DNA from: Paractinoplanes polyasparticus
GTDB taxonomy: Bacteria; Actinomycetota; Actinomycetes; Mycobacteriales; Micromonosporaceae
Assembly (NCBI RefSeq): GCF_019710575.1
Contig: NZ_JAHWFK010000053.1
Span: forward strand, 1-58,744
DNA length: 58,744 bases
Reading direction: 5' to 3'
The notes beneath the pieces are model-generated. The model did not search any database. It was not told the DNA's origin and saw nothing but the letters and a program-made list of their open reading frames with translations. Shown one piece after another: positions 1-8,001 of this stretch. Position numbers and translations under genes: made by a program. Position 1 is the first letter of the stretch; every line of letters begins with the position of its first letter.

Positions 1-250
1 CCAGGTTGTCGGAGGTGATCACCGGCTGCGGCGGGAACGAGACGACCTGCTCGCGCATGTCGACCTTGCTGCGCACCGCGTCGACGAACGGCACCAGCAG
101 GTTCAGGCCGGGGCTAAGGGTGCGCTTGTACTTACCCAGGCGCTCCACAACGTCCATGCGCTGCTGTGGAACGATGCGAACGGACTTGACCAGCGTGACG
201 ATCGCGAACAGCGCGACCACCAGTACGAGGACGCCGATTACAGCTTCCAT
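1..250 (-). CDS. SPFH/band 7 membrane protein, C-terminal part outside window
   Basis: Only the first 83 residues are present; the gene runs off the left edge. It starts with a membrane segment (about residues 4-22, V/L/I-rich) followed by the band 7 signature VERLGKYKRTLSPGLN and VPFVD, typical of the stomatin/QmcA group. These proteins form membrane-bound oligomeric scaffolds that organise lipid domains and proteases. The ATG follows the NfeD stop by 9 bp, so the two are co-transcribed, the classic NfeD-stomatin pairing. Function in this organism is inferred from the family only. Confidence 0.88.
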   Translation of the reverse strand, partial: MEAVIGVLVLVVALFAIVTLVKSVRIVPQQRMDVVERLGKYKRTLSPGLNLLVPFVDAVRSKVDMREQVVSFPPQPVITSDNL

Positions 251-259
251 GGCACCTCT

Positions 260-709
260 CTATATGTTGGGCAGATCGTCGCGCCACACGATCACCGTGC
301 CGCCGTCGACCTTGATGACCCGGACGCGTTCGCCGGGAAGGTACTTCTCTTGGCCATCGAACGAGCGGGCCTGCCAGTGCTCGCCGTCGATCTTGACCAT
401 GCCGTGTGCGCCGTCGATCTCCTCCAGGACGGTGGCGTGCGTGCCTTCGATCGCCTCGACCCCGAACGGGGTTTCGCCTGTCTCGATCGCAGGCCTGGCG
501 TGCCGCTTGACGATCGGGCGCAGGGTGGCCACCGACAAGCCGGACACGGTCACGAACACGATGATCTGGAGGAGGAAGGGTGCGCCGAGCGCGGCCGCGC
601 CAGCCGCGGCCAGAGCCCCGACCCCGAAAAAGATGATCAGAAAAGTGGCCGTGAAAGCCTCGGCGATCGCCAAAGCGATGCCGAGCACGATCCACAGGAC
701 AGCTTCCAC
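260..709 (-). CDS. NfeD-like membrane protein
   Basis: A 149-residue protein with three or four closely packed hydrophobic helices (about residues 1-70) and a C-terminal OB-fold-like domain (GTHATVLEEIDG ... GERVRVIKVDGGTVIV), the layout of short NfeD family members. NfeD proteins partner with stomatin/SPFH proteins in membrane quality control. I chose the GTG at 709 because the helix begins right after it and no in-frame ATG lies nearby; the frame stays open upstream, so the start is uncertain. It is immediately upstream of the SPFH gene. Confidence 0.82.
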   Translation of the reverse strand: MEAVLWIVLGIALAIAEAFTATFLIIFFGVGALAAAGAAALGAPFLLQIIVFVTVSGLSVATLRPIVKRHARPAIETGETPFGVEAIEGTHATVLEEIDGAHGMVKIDGEHWQARSFDGQEKYLPGERVRVIKVDGGTVIVWRDDLPNI

Positions 710-865
710 ACATCGATCGTGACACGTCCGCGCACGTCCGGCGACGCTGCGTGCTCCCTCGCGGAAAATGTCATCGAACTGCCATCCAATCCGGGCCGCC
801 GGGCGGCGTAGCCATATCGGCCGCGCGGAGTTATACCCACGAGTCACACATCGAGAGGGTCCACC

Positions 866-2170
866 GTGTCACTGCTGCCGGAGACCGGCCGACGGGTCGA
901 GGAGATCGCCGTGCGCGCCCAGGCCGAGGGGCGTACGCCGTCGCTCGTCCTGGCTGTCGTGCGCGACCGCGCCGTGCTGCACCAGGTCTTCACCGGCGAG
1001 CATCCGCGCCCGGACGCGAAGACGCAGTACCGCCTGGGTTCGATCACCAAGACGATCACCGCCACGCTGGTCATGCAGCTGCGCGACGAGGGCTTCTTCG
1101 CCCTCGACGACCTGCTCTACCGGCATCTGCCCGGCACCCCGATCGGCGGCGTCACGCTGCGCCAGCTGCTGGGCCACGTGTCGGGCCTGCAGCGCGAGCC
1201 GGACGGCGCCTGGTGGGAGCGGCACGCCGGCGGCGACGTCGACCAGCTGCTGGCCGACCTCGGCTACGACAAGGTCGCGGGGCCGCCGTTCCGCCGTTAC
1301 CGCTATTCGAATCTGGCGTACGGCCTGCTGGGCGCCGTGCTCGAGAAGGTCACCGGCGAGAGCTGGCAGGCCCTGGCCGGCAAGCGTGTGCTCGACCCGC
1401 TCGGGATGAAGCGGACGACGTACTCGCCGGTGGAGCCGTTCGCCCGGGGCTATGTGGTGCATGAGCTGGACCGTTCGCTGCACGAGGAGCCCCGCCTGGA
1501 CTCGGGGGCGATGGCTCCGGCCGGCCAGCTCTGGTCGACGCTGACCGACATGGCCAAGTGGGCCGCGTTCTGGACCGACCCGGCGCCGGCGGTCCTGGCC
1601 CGCGAGACGGTCGACGAGATGTGCGCCCCGGTGGCGATCAGCGACCTCGAGTCGTGGACCGGCGGCCACGGCCTCGGGCCGCAGCTCTACCGGGTCGGCG
1701 AGCGCGTGTTCGCCGGCCACGGCGGTTCGATGCCCGGGTACGTGGCCCAGTTCGCCGTCCACCGCCGCAGCCGCCTCGGTGTGGTCGCCTTCGCCAACTC
1801 GTACGGCCTCTCCGGCACCACCATCAAGGACGTGGCCCTCGCGGCGCTGACGGCGGCCGTCGAAGCCGAGCCCGTCGCCCGCCCGCCGTGGCTGCCGCCC
1901 ACCCCGCCCACCGGCGAGGCAGCCGCGCTGGTCGGCCGCTGGTGGTGGATGGGCCGCGAGTTCGAGGTCACCACCGACGGCGACGCGCTGGTCATGACCG
2001 GCCCCAACCACCGCTCACGCTTCACCCGCGAGGCCCCGGACCGCTGGCGCGGCGTCGACGGCGACAACGAGGGAGAAGTCCTGCAGATCCTCCGCGACGA
2101 CGAAGCCCGCGTCACCGCGATCGACATCGCCACGTTCGTCTTCAGCCGCGACCCGGCGCACCTCGCCTGA
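866..2170 (+). CDS. beta-lactamase-fold serine hydrolase (class C/esterase family)
   Basis: A 434-residue protein of the beta-lactamase/penicillin-binding transpeptidase-like family. The SxxK motif is S59-I-T-K62 (LGSITKT), the second motif is Y147-S-N149, and an H-G-G triad at 285-287 stands where KTG is found in classical beta-lactamases. A C-terminal domain of about 100 residues (RWWWMGREFEVT onward) resembles the lipocalin-like tail of DUF3471-type esterases. GTG start with GAGAGGG 7 nt upstream. No signal peptide is visible, so an intracellular esterase or peptidase is more likely than antibiotic resistance. Confidence 0.85.
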   Translation: MSLLPETGRRVEEIAVRAQAEGRTPSLVLAVVRDRAVLHQVFTGEHPRPDAKTQYRLGSITKTITATLVMQLRDEGFFALDDLLYRHLPGTPIGGVTLRQLLGHVSGLQREPDGAWWERHAGGDVDQLLADLGYDKVAGPPFRRYRYSNLAYGLLGAVLEKVTGESWQALAGKRVLDPLGMKRTTYSPVEPFARGYVVHELDRSLHEEPRLDSGAMAPAGQLWSTLTDMAKWAAFWTDPAPAVLARETVDEMCAPVAISDLESWTGGHGLGPQLYRVGERVFAGHGGSMPGYVAQFAVHRRSRLGVVAFANSYGLSGTTIKDVALAALTAAVEAEPVARPPWLPPTPPTGEAAALVGRWWWMGREFEVTTDGDALVMTGPNHRSRFTREAPDRWRGVDGDNEGEVLQILRDDEARVTAIDIATFVFSRDPAHLA

Positions 2171-2193
2171 GCCGCCTCGGCGCCCGGCCGGCG

Positions 2194-2380
2194 TCCACCC
2201 CGGCCCGGCCATGGGCGATCAGCACGAGGTGCACCCGGTCCCGCGCGCCCAGCTTCTCCATCAGATGAGCGACGTGGGTCTTCACTGTGGCCTCGGAGAC
2301 GTGCAGGGCCCACCGCCCGGACCGCGGCCAGCATCGACGCACGCGGGCTGTCCTTGAGCAGGAACCCGGAGGCGCCCGCC
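2194..2380 (-). pseudogene. remnant of LuxR/NarL-type response regulator
   Basis: Two matching pieces lie on the minus strand in different frames. The upstream piece reads AGASGFLLKDSPRASMLAAV (end of a receiver domain); the downstream piece reads HVSEATVKTHVAHLMEKLGA (second half of a LuxR HTH). The roughly 90 residues normally between them are missing, so an internal deletion plus frameshift destroyed the gene. The rest of 2171-2469 holds no intact gene; a plus-strand stretch near 2380-2500 reads like a broken hydrophobic protein, but I cannot name it. Confidence 0.6.
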
Positions 2381-2469
2381 CTCTACCTCGGGGTGTCCGC
2401 GCTGAGCCTGCCCGACTCCCGGGCGTGGGGCCCGGCGTAGGCGGCGCTGGCCTGCGCGGCCGGGCTCAC

Positions 2470-3426
2470 CTACGCCTTGGCCGCGGCGGTTCCCGCGGCG
2501 GTGACCACACGCTCGGCCGCCATCACCACGTCACCGGCGGGCGCCACCGGCGGCTGAGCCGTGCTCCGTCCGGGACGGAAGCCCAGCGCCAGCCCGGCGG
2601 CGACGACCCCGATGCCCAGCCAGACCGCGAGGCCGGGCATCGGGCCGCCGACGGCCACGCCCACAGCGGCGGCCGAGACGGGGGCGATGCCGGTCAGCAG
2701 GCCGGCCCGGGCCGAGCCCAGTCGCTGGACGCACGTGTACCAGAGAACGAACGCCACCGCCGTGACCGCGACGGCCAGGTAGACGCCGGCCAGCACGTCG
2801 TCGAGCCGCAGCCGGAGCGCCGCCGTCGGTCCCTCGCCGAAGAGCCCGCCGAGGCCGAACGCCACGGCGGCCATCCACGTCGAGTGCGCCGAGACGCCCA
2901 GCGGGCCGTGGCGTCCCAGCACCGGGACGGCCAGCAGGGTGAAGCCGGCCTCGCAGGCGAACGTGACCAGCGCCCACAGCAGCCCGATGCCGTCGGTGCG
3001 GCCGAAGCCCTGCACGAGCGCGGCGCCGGCCGTGACCACCAGCGCGGCGACAATCAGGCGGCGGGCCGGGGTCTGTCCTTCGAGCAGCGGCCCGGCCACG
3101 GCCAGCAGCAGCGGCACGCAGGCCACGGCGACACCGAGGACGGCCGGCTCGGCGTGCTTCGAACCCTGCACCAGGGCCACGTTGAAGACGATCATGCCGG
3201 TCGCGACGACGCCGGCGAGCCACAGCCACTCCGCCCCGCGCGGGCGCACGACCCGTTTGCCGACGAGGCGGGCGTACAGCATGAGCAGCAGGCACGCCAC
3301 CGCGTACCGCAGGGATTGGACGGTCAGGGACGGCGCGTCGGCCAGGAAGCCGGAGACCGCCACGCTGCCGCCGACGAAGGCCATACCGGTCGCCCCGGCC
3401 AGCGCGGGCAGGAGATTTGTCTTCAC
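2470..3426 (-). CDS. EamA/DMT-family transporter
   Basis: A 318-residue integral membrane protein with about ten hydrophobic helices arranged as two EamA repeats, the drug/metabolite transporter fold. It exports small metabolites; the substrate cannot be read from sequence. Start chosen at GTG 3426 (VKTNLLPALAGATGMAF); the frame continues upstream but reads as non-membrane, low-quality sequence. It is divergent from a MocR regulator with only 21 bp between start codons, so it is the probable target of that regulator. Confidence 0.85.
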   Translation of the reverse strand: MKTNLLPALAGATGMAFVGGSVAVSGFLADAPSLTVQSLRYAVACLLLMLYARLVGKRVVRPRGAEWLWLAGVVATGMIVFNVALVQGSKHAEPAVLGVAVACVPLLLAVAGPLLEGQTPARRLIVAALVVTAGAALVQGFGRTDGIGLLWALVTFACEAGFTLLAVPVLGRHGPLGVSAHSTWMAAVAFGLGGLFGEGPTAALRLRLDDVLAGVYLAVAVTAVAFVLWYTCVQRLGSARAGLLTGIAPVSAAAVGVAVGGPMPGLAVWLGIGVVAAGLALGFRPGRSTAQPPVAPAGDVVMAAERVVTAAGTAAAKA

Positions 3427-3447
3427 ACCAACGATGCTGGCCGGGAT

Positions 3448-4881
3448 ATGGTCCGAGTTGAAGGACCAATCCATGGCGACCGAGGGGGACCAATTTCCGG
3501 ATCGGACTTCCTGCAGCTGCGGCCGGAGGAGGCGCCGGCCAAGGGCCTGACCACCTGGCTGGCCGACGGGCTCCGGCTGGCGGTGTCGCACGGCCGCCTC
3601 GCGCCGGGGACCCGGCTGCCCGCCACCCGCCTGCTGGCGTCCGAGCTGCGGATCTCGCGCGGCGTGGTCGTCGACGCCTACCAGCGGCTCATCGACGAAG
3701 GGCTCGCGCAGGCCCGCACCGGCGCCGGCACGACGATCGTGGCGCATCCGCACGTCCGCGACGCCCCGTCCGACCGCCGCCGCTCGCTCGACACGTTGCG
3801 CCTGCCCCTGCCGCCGGCCGACGGCATCGATGTCGACCTCTCCCCCGGCGTTCCCGATCTCGCTGCTTTCCCCCGCACGGCCTGGCTGCGGGCCGAACGG
3901 GCGGTTCTCGACGAGATCACCGCGGCCGATCTGGGGTACGGCGACCCGGGCGGCACCCCGCGCCTGCGGGCCGAACTGGCCGGCTGGCTGGCCCGCACCC
4001 GCGGCGTCCGGGCCGAGCCCGACGACGTGATCGTGGTCAACGGCGTCGCCCAGGCGCTGGCGCTGCTCGCGCAGACGCTCGAGACGCGAACCGTCGCCGT
4101 CGAGGATCCGGGGTCACGCGGGGCGCGGGACCAGCTCGCGCACTGGGGCGTACGGCCGGAGCCGGTCCCGGTCGACGCCGAGGGCCTGGTCGTGGACGCG
4201 CTCACCCAGGCCGCGGTCGTCATCACGCCGGCCCACCAGTTCCCGACCGGGGTCGTGCTCGGCCCGGCCCGCCGCCGCGCCCTGCTGACCTGGGCCGCGG
4301 CCGGCGGCACGATCATCGAGGACGACTACGACGCCGAGCACCGCTACGACCGCGCCCCCGTGGCCGCGCTTCAGGGCTCGGCGCCGGACCAGGTCGCGTA
4401 CGCGGGAAGTGTCTCGAAATCGCTCGCGCCCGGGATGCGCCTGGGCTGGCTGATCGCGCCCCGGCGGATGCAGCCCGCCCTGCTCACCGCGAAGCACGAC
4501 AGCGACCTCGGCAACCCCGCGCTGCCGCAGCTGGTGCTGGCCCGGCTGCTCGCGACCGGCGACTACGAGCGGCACCTGCGCAACGTCCGCAACCGCCAGC
4601 GCCGCCGCCGTGACGCGCTCCTGGCCGCCCTGCGCGTCCACCTGCCGCGGGCCCGGGTGACCGGGGTGGCGGCCGGTCTGCATCTGCTGATCATGCTGGA
4701 CGGCGACGAGCCGGACACGCGGACGGCCGAGCGGGCGGCGAAGCACGGCATCCTCGTCCACCCGCTGTCGTGGCACCGCATGACCCCGGGCCCGCCCGGC
4801 CTGGTGCTCGGCTACGCCGCCAACCCGCCCGACCGGCTGGCCGAGGCCGCCCGGCGCCTGGGCCAGGTCATGGCACAGTGA
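3448..4881 (+). CDS. MocR-type GntR/aminotransferase regulator
   Basis: A 477-residue PdxR/MocR-family transcription factor. The N-terminal winged helix (LRLAVSHGRLAPGTRLPATR ... VVVDAYQRL) is fused to a fold-type I aminotransferase domain with the PLP lysine in AGSVSKSLAPGMRLGW. These proteins sense PLP or an amino-compound adduct and usually control a divergent gene, here the EamA transporter. ATG 3448 is the only canonical in-frame start before the conserved GSDFLQL; it has no Shine-Dalgarno. The 3' end overlaps the convergent DUF3097 gene by 14 bp. Confidence 0.87.
   Translation: MVRVEGPIHGDRGGPISGSDFLQLRPEEAPAKGLTTWLADGLRLAVSHGRLAPGTRLPATRLLASELRISRGVVVDAYQRLIDEGLAQARTGAGTTIVAHPHVRDAPSDRRRSLDTLRLPLPPADGIDVDLSPGVPDLAAFPRTAWLRAERAVLDEITAADLGYGDPGGTPRLRAELAGWLARTRGVRAEPDDVIVVNGVAQALALLAQTLETRTVAVEDPGSRGARDQLAHWGVRPEPVPVDAEGLVVDALTQAAVVITPAHQFPTGVVLGPARRRALLTWAAAGGTIIEDDYDAEHRYDRAPVAALQGSAPDQVAYAGSVSKSLAPGMRLGWLIAPRRMQPALLTAKHDSDLGNPALPQLVLARLLATGDYERHLRNVRNRQRRRRDALLAALRVHLPRARVTGVAAGLHLLIMLDGDEPDTRTAERAAKHGILVHPLSWHRMTPGPPGLVLGYAANPPDRLAEAARRLGQVMAQ
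3450..3494. promoter_or_regulatory. candidate MocR operator (GGACCAAT direct repeat)
   Basis: GGACCAAT occurs at 3463-3470 and 3487-3494 in the same orientation, 24 bp apart, with an inverted GGTCC at 3450-3454. Spaced direct repeats are usual for MocR regulators. The sites lie 24-68 bp upstream of the EamA start, a position suited to activation, but inside the first codons of the regulator if ATG 3448 is right. Confidence 0.4.
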
Positions 4882-5668
4882 CGAAATCGATCAGCCGCTC
4901 CATCGAGTTGATCAACGGCGTCTCGACGTCCTTGTAGCTGCTCACCGAGGACAGGATCCGCCGCCACATGTCGGCCGGTTCCCGTACGCCCACCGCCGCG
5001 CAGATGCCCTCCTTCCAGGGACGCCCGGGCGGGATCACCGGCCACTTCTGCAGTCCCACCCGCTCCGGCTTCACGGCCTGCCAGATGTCGACGTACGGGT
5101 GACCGGTGACCAGCACGTCGGGATCGGTCACGGCGGCCACGATCCGGCTCTCCTTGCTGCCGGGGACGAGATGGTCCACGAGTACGCCCAACCGTCGCTG
5201 CGGCCCGGGGCGGAACCCCCGCACCGCGCCGGCCAGGTCGTCGATCCCGTCCAGCGGCTCGACCACGATGCCCTCGATCCGCAGGTCGTCACCCCAGATC
5301 CGCTCGACCAGCGCGGCGTCGTGGATGCCCTCGACCCAGATGCGACTCGCCTTGGCCACCTGCGCCCGCACGTTGTCGACGGCGATCGACCCCGAGGCCG
5401 TCACCTTCCGCTGAGCCTGCGCGGGCGCCGCCGACGGCCGCCGCAGCGTCACCGTCTGCCCGTCGAGCAGGAACGCGGCCGGCGCCAGCGGGAAGTTGCG
5501 CCGCTTGCCGTGCCTGTCCTCGAGCACGACCGCGCCCAGCTCGAACCCGATGACCGCCCCGCAGAACCCGGAATCCGCGTCCTCCACGACCAGGTCGCGT
5601 TCGGCGTCCACCTCGGGCACGACCCGGCGCCGCCGCCACTCCCCTTTGAGCACGTCCTCCCCATACAT
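4868..5668 (-). CDS. DUF3097 family protein
   Basis: A 266-residue protein matching the actinobacterial DUF3097 family from memory; the role is unknown. Recognisable stretches are SRIWVEGIHDAALVERIWGD, LGVLVDHLVPGSKESRI and TGHPYVDIWQAVKP, which recall a Toprim-like nuclease-fold core, an inference only. ATG 5668 was chosen because a TACGGT hexamer ends 7 nt upstream (leaderless start) and no Shine-Dalgarno is seen. It shares a divergent promoter region with the gene at 5758. Confidence 0.8.
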   Translation of the reverse strand: MYGEDVLKGEWRRRRVVPEVDAERDLVVEDADSGFCGAVIGFELGAVVLEDRHGKRRNFPLAPAAFLLDGQTVTLRRPSAAPAQAQRKVTASGSIAVDNVRAQVAKASRIWVEGIHDAALVERIWGDDLRIEGIVVEPLDGIDDLAGAVRGFRPGPQRRLGVLVDHLVPGSKESRIVAAVTDPDVLVTGHPYVDIWQAVKPERVGLQKWPVIPPGRPWKEGICAAVGVREPADMWRRILSSVSSYKDVETPLINSMERLIDFVTVP

Positions 5669-5675
5669 GCAAGGC

Positions 5676-5681
5676 ACCGTA
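5676..5681 (-). promoter_or_regulatory. -10 hexamer of leaderless gene (DUF3097)
   Basis: TACGGT on the minus strand, 7 nt before ATG 5668. Confidence 0.5.
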
Positions 5682-5744
5682 ACCCGTGCGTTGGGACACG
5701 GCGTTTCTGACTCTCCGGCCGAGACAAGGTTCCCAACCGGCACG

Positions 5745-5750
5745 TACCCT
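5745..5750 (+). promoter_or_regulatory. -10 hexamer of leaderless gene
   Basis: TACCCT, 7 nt before ATG 5758. GAGACA 18 nt upstream (5721-5726) is a possible -35. Confidence 0.5.
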
Positions 5751-5757
5751 TGCTCGC

Positions 5758-6540
5758 ATGTCCCCCGCAGCAGATGCGGCCACCCGCGTCGCGCGGCGCT
5801 CCACCCGGTTCGTGACCTGGGTGCGCGCCTGGCGCGCCGGGCTCGCCCCCTTCGACGAGCTGGCCGACGAGATCGCCCGCGACGAGGAACACCTGGTCGC
5901 CGACGTGCCCGGCACGTGGACCGACGTGCCGCTGCCGCAGGGCCTGCCGGCCTTCGCCAAGGTGCACCCCGACGACATCCGGCTCGTGCTGCCCGCCCCC
6001 GGCGACCCGCGCGGCCTGCCCGGCCCCGGCCCGCTCACCGGCGCGGCCATGCTGGCCGGCGAGGCCGTGATGACGCCGTCGTTCGGTGTGGTGCCCGAGG
6101 TGCGGCGCCACGTCTCCGGCTCCGGCGTCGAGTTCGAAACGGTGCTGTGGCGCTGGTTCCCGGTGGAAAACTACCGCCCGGTCTTCCAGATGGGCGCGGC
6201 CGAGGCCGAGGGCGAGCTGACCCTGGCCCTGAGCGAGGCGACCAGCCAGCTGACCAAGCTCGACGTGGCGCAGTGGAAGCCCGAGCTGGCCGGCGCCCTG
6301 CAGGCGTTGCGGCGCCCCGAAAGCACGGCCACGCTGCCGCCCGGCTTCGACCCGCGCGCCCGCCGCCTGTTCGCCCGGGCGTCGATCCTCGACCAGGTGC
6401 TCGCCCTGGCCGAGACGAACGCGCCCGGCGGAGCCATCAACGGCTACGAGGCCCAGCAACGCGACGCCGCCCTGCGCCCGCTGCTCGACGCGTGCCGCCA
6501 GGCCCTGGTCGCCGCGTGCAACTCCCCCCTGCATGCCTGA
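5758..6540 (+). CDS. conserved hypothetical protein
   Basis: A 260-residue soluble protein I do not recognise. It has no membrane segment or signal peptide. A middle part (GEAVMTPSFGVVPEVRRHVS ... VLWRWFPVENYRPVF) looks globular, and the C-terminal half is helical and Ala/Leu/Arg-rich. The ATG follows a -10 hexamer by 7 nt, so it is probably leaderless. It overlaps the next gene, a NUDIX hydrolase, by 8 bp and is likely translated together with it. Confidence 0.75.
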   Translation: MSPAADAATRVARRSTRFVTWVRAWRAGLAPFDELADEIARDEEHLVADVPGTWTDVPLPQGLPAFAKVHPDDIRLVLPAPGDPRGLPGPGPLTGAAMLAGEAVMTPSFGVVPEVRRHVSGSGVEFETVLWRWFPVENYRPVFQMGAAEAEGELTLALSEATSQLTKLDVAQWKPELAGALQALRRPESTATLPPGFDPRARRLFARASILDQVLALAETNAPGGAINGYEAQQRDAALRPLLDACRQALVAACNSPLHA

Positions 6541-7018
6541 CCGCATCAAGCACTGCACCTTCTGCGGCGCACGCTTCGTCCCCGGCCAGCCGTGGCCGCG
6601 CCGCTGCACAGCCTGCGCCGAAACGACATACCGCAATCCCACCCCTGTCGCGGTCGCCGTCCAGCCGATCGGCGCCGGCCTGCTGGTGGTACGCCGGGCG
6701 ATCCCACCCGCCCTCGACCGGCTGGCCCTGCCCGGCGGCTTCATCGACTACGGCGAGTCCTGGCAGGACGGCGCGGCCCGCGAACTGCGCGAGGAAACCG
6801 GCCTGACGGTCGACCCGTCGACGGCGACGCTGTACGACGTCATCAGCGCCCCGGACAGCACACTGCTGGTATTCGCCCTGTTCCCGCCGCTCGCTTCCGT
6901 CGACGAGATGCCGGCCCCCGAGGCCAACGCCGAGACGTACGGCTGGGAGGTGCTGAACGGCCCGGCCGAACTCGGCTTCAGCCTGCACACCGCCGTGGCA
7001 GCCCGGTTCTTCAGCTGA
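6533..7018 (+). CDS. NUDIX hydrolase with N-terminal zinc ribbon
   Basis: 161 residues. Residues 8-30 carry a zinc ribbon (C-T-F-C ... C-T-A-C), followed by the NUDIX domain with box GGFIDYGESWQDGAARELRE plus ETGL. This combination occurs in NudC-like and related phosphohydrolases acting on nucleoside diphosphate derivatives; the substrate is not deducible. Overlaps the preceding gene by 8 bp (operon) and the convergent NUDIX gene by 8 bp at its 3' end. Confidence 0.87.
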   Translation: MPDRIKHCTFCGARFVPGQPWPRRCTACAETTYRNPTPVAVAVQPIGAGLLVVRRAIPPALDRLALPGGFIDYGESWQDGAARELREETGLTVDPSTATLYDVISAPDSTLLVFALFPPLASVDEMPAPEANAETYGWEVLNGPAELGFSLHTAVAARFFS

Positions 7019-7415
7019 TCAGGCCGGCGGCGACCAGTTCGCCCAGCAGCAGCCGGATCGCGGGGGCGCACCGGGCGGCGTCGGCCGACGTGAACCAGGC
7101 CAGCTCGGCGATCTCGTTCGCGGCCACCGGCCGTTCGTCGGGTTTGCCACCGGTGAAACAGATCAGCCGTACGGTCGTGCCGGGTGGACGGTTGTGGGCC
7201 GGCGCCACGATCTCGGTGAACAGGGTGAGATCGGCCGGGTCGACGACGAGGCCTACCTCTTCGCGGGTCTCGCGGGCTGCAGCCTCGGCGTACGACTCGG
7301 ACGGCTCGGGTTTGCCGCCGGGCAGATAGAAGGCGTCCAGACCGTCCGGCCGCACCACCAGGACCCGGCGTTCGCGGACGTGGACCCAGGCGGCGGCAAT
7401 CACTTCACTTGTCAC
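7011..7415 (-). CDS. NUDIX hydrolase (MutT-like)
   Basis: 134 residues covering a single NUDIX domain with box GGKPEPSESYAEAAARETRE followed by EVGL. It resembles MutT/8-oxo-dGTPase-type enzymes, but the substrate is unproven. GTG 7415 is preceded 6 nt upstream by TAGGCT and has no Shine-Dalgarno, so it is probably leaderless. Two unrelated NUDIX genes end tail to tail here, sharing 8 bp. Confidence 0.87.
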   Translation of the reverse strand: MTSEVIAAAWVHVRERRVLVVRPDGLDAFYLPGGKPEPSESYAEAAARETREEVGLVVDPADLTLFTEIVAPAHNRPPGTTVRLICFTGGKPDERPVAANEIAELAWFTSADAARCAPAIRLLLGELVAAGLIS

Positions 7416-7421
7416 GCCGTG

Positions 7422-7427
7422 AGCCTA
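7422..7427 (-). promoter_or_regulatory. -10 hexamer of leaderless gene (NUDIX)
   Basis: TAGGCT on the minus strand, 6 nt before GTG 7415. Confidence 0.5.
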
Positions 7428-7456
7428 AATCGAGGACGCGGAGCCTCCCCGGCCAC

Positions 7457-7462
7457 TAACCT
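7457..7462 (+). promoter_or_regulatory. -10 hexamer of leaderless gene (GNAT)
   Basis: TAACCT, 8 nt before ATG 7471. Confidence 0.5.
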
Positions 7463-7470
7463 GCAGCGCC

Positions 7471-8001
7471 ATGGAGATTCGGGTGGAGCGGGGCGGGGAC
7501 GACGTCGCTGAGGTGCATCGGGTGGCGTTCGGCGATGACGGGGACAAGATTGCTGAGCTGGTTCGGGCGCTCAAGCAGGACGACCCGGCGTTGCTGTCGT
7601 TGGTGGCCGAGGTGGACGGTCGGGTTGCCGGCAATGTGATGTTCACGCGCAGCCTGCTCGACGCGCCGCCCCGGCTGGTTGATGTGTGGGTGCTCAGCCC
7701 GCTTGCGGTCCTGCCCGAGTATCAGCGACAGGGTGTCGGGCGTGCGCTCATCAAGCGCGGCCTCGAAATCGCCGACGAACAGCGGGTGCCGCTGGTCTTT
7801 CTCGAGGGCGACCCGGCGTACTACTCGAAGTCGGGGTTCCGGGCGGGCGGCGAGCTCGGGTTCCGGAAGCCGTCGCTGCGGATTCCGGATGCGGCGTTCC
7901 AGGTTTATCCGCTGAGCGCCTACGAGGCGTGGATGACCGGCACACTCGTCTATTCTGCGACGTTCTGGGACTTCGACTCGGTGGGCTTGCGCGACTCCTG
8001 A
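7471..8001 (+). CDS. GNAT N-acetyltransferase (YhbS-like)
   Basis: 176 residues with a complete GNAT domain; the acetyl-CoA binding loop is PEYQRQGVGRALIKRGLE, preceded by the beta-strand VWVLSPLAVL. The pattern (GNVMFTRSLLDA ... YYSKSGFRAG ... FQVYPL) matches the YhbS/predicted N-acetyltransferase group; the acceptor is unknown. Probably leaderless. The 3' end overlaps the convergent MFS gene by 52 bp, the longest overlap in the window. Confidence 0.87.
   Translation: MEIRVERGGDDVAEVHRVAFGDDGDKIAELVRALKQDDPALLSLVAEVDGRVAGNVMFTRSLLDAPPRLVDVWVLSPLAVLPEYQRQGVGRALIKRGLEIADEQRVPLVFLEGDPAYYSKSGFRAGGELGFRKPSLRIPDAAFQVYPLSAYEAWMTGTLVYSATFWDFDSVGLRDS

Noticed and set aside
866..2170. Antibiotic-resistance beta-lactamase
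   Set aside because: No signal peptide, HGG instead of KTG, and a DUF3471-like tail fit an esterase or peptidase of the same fold.
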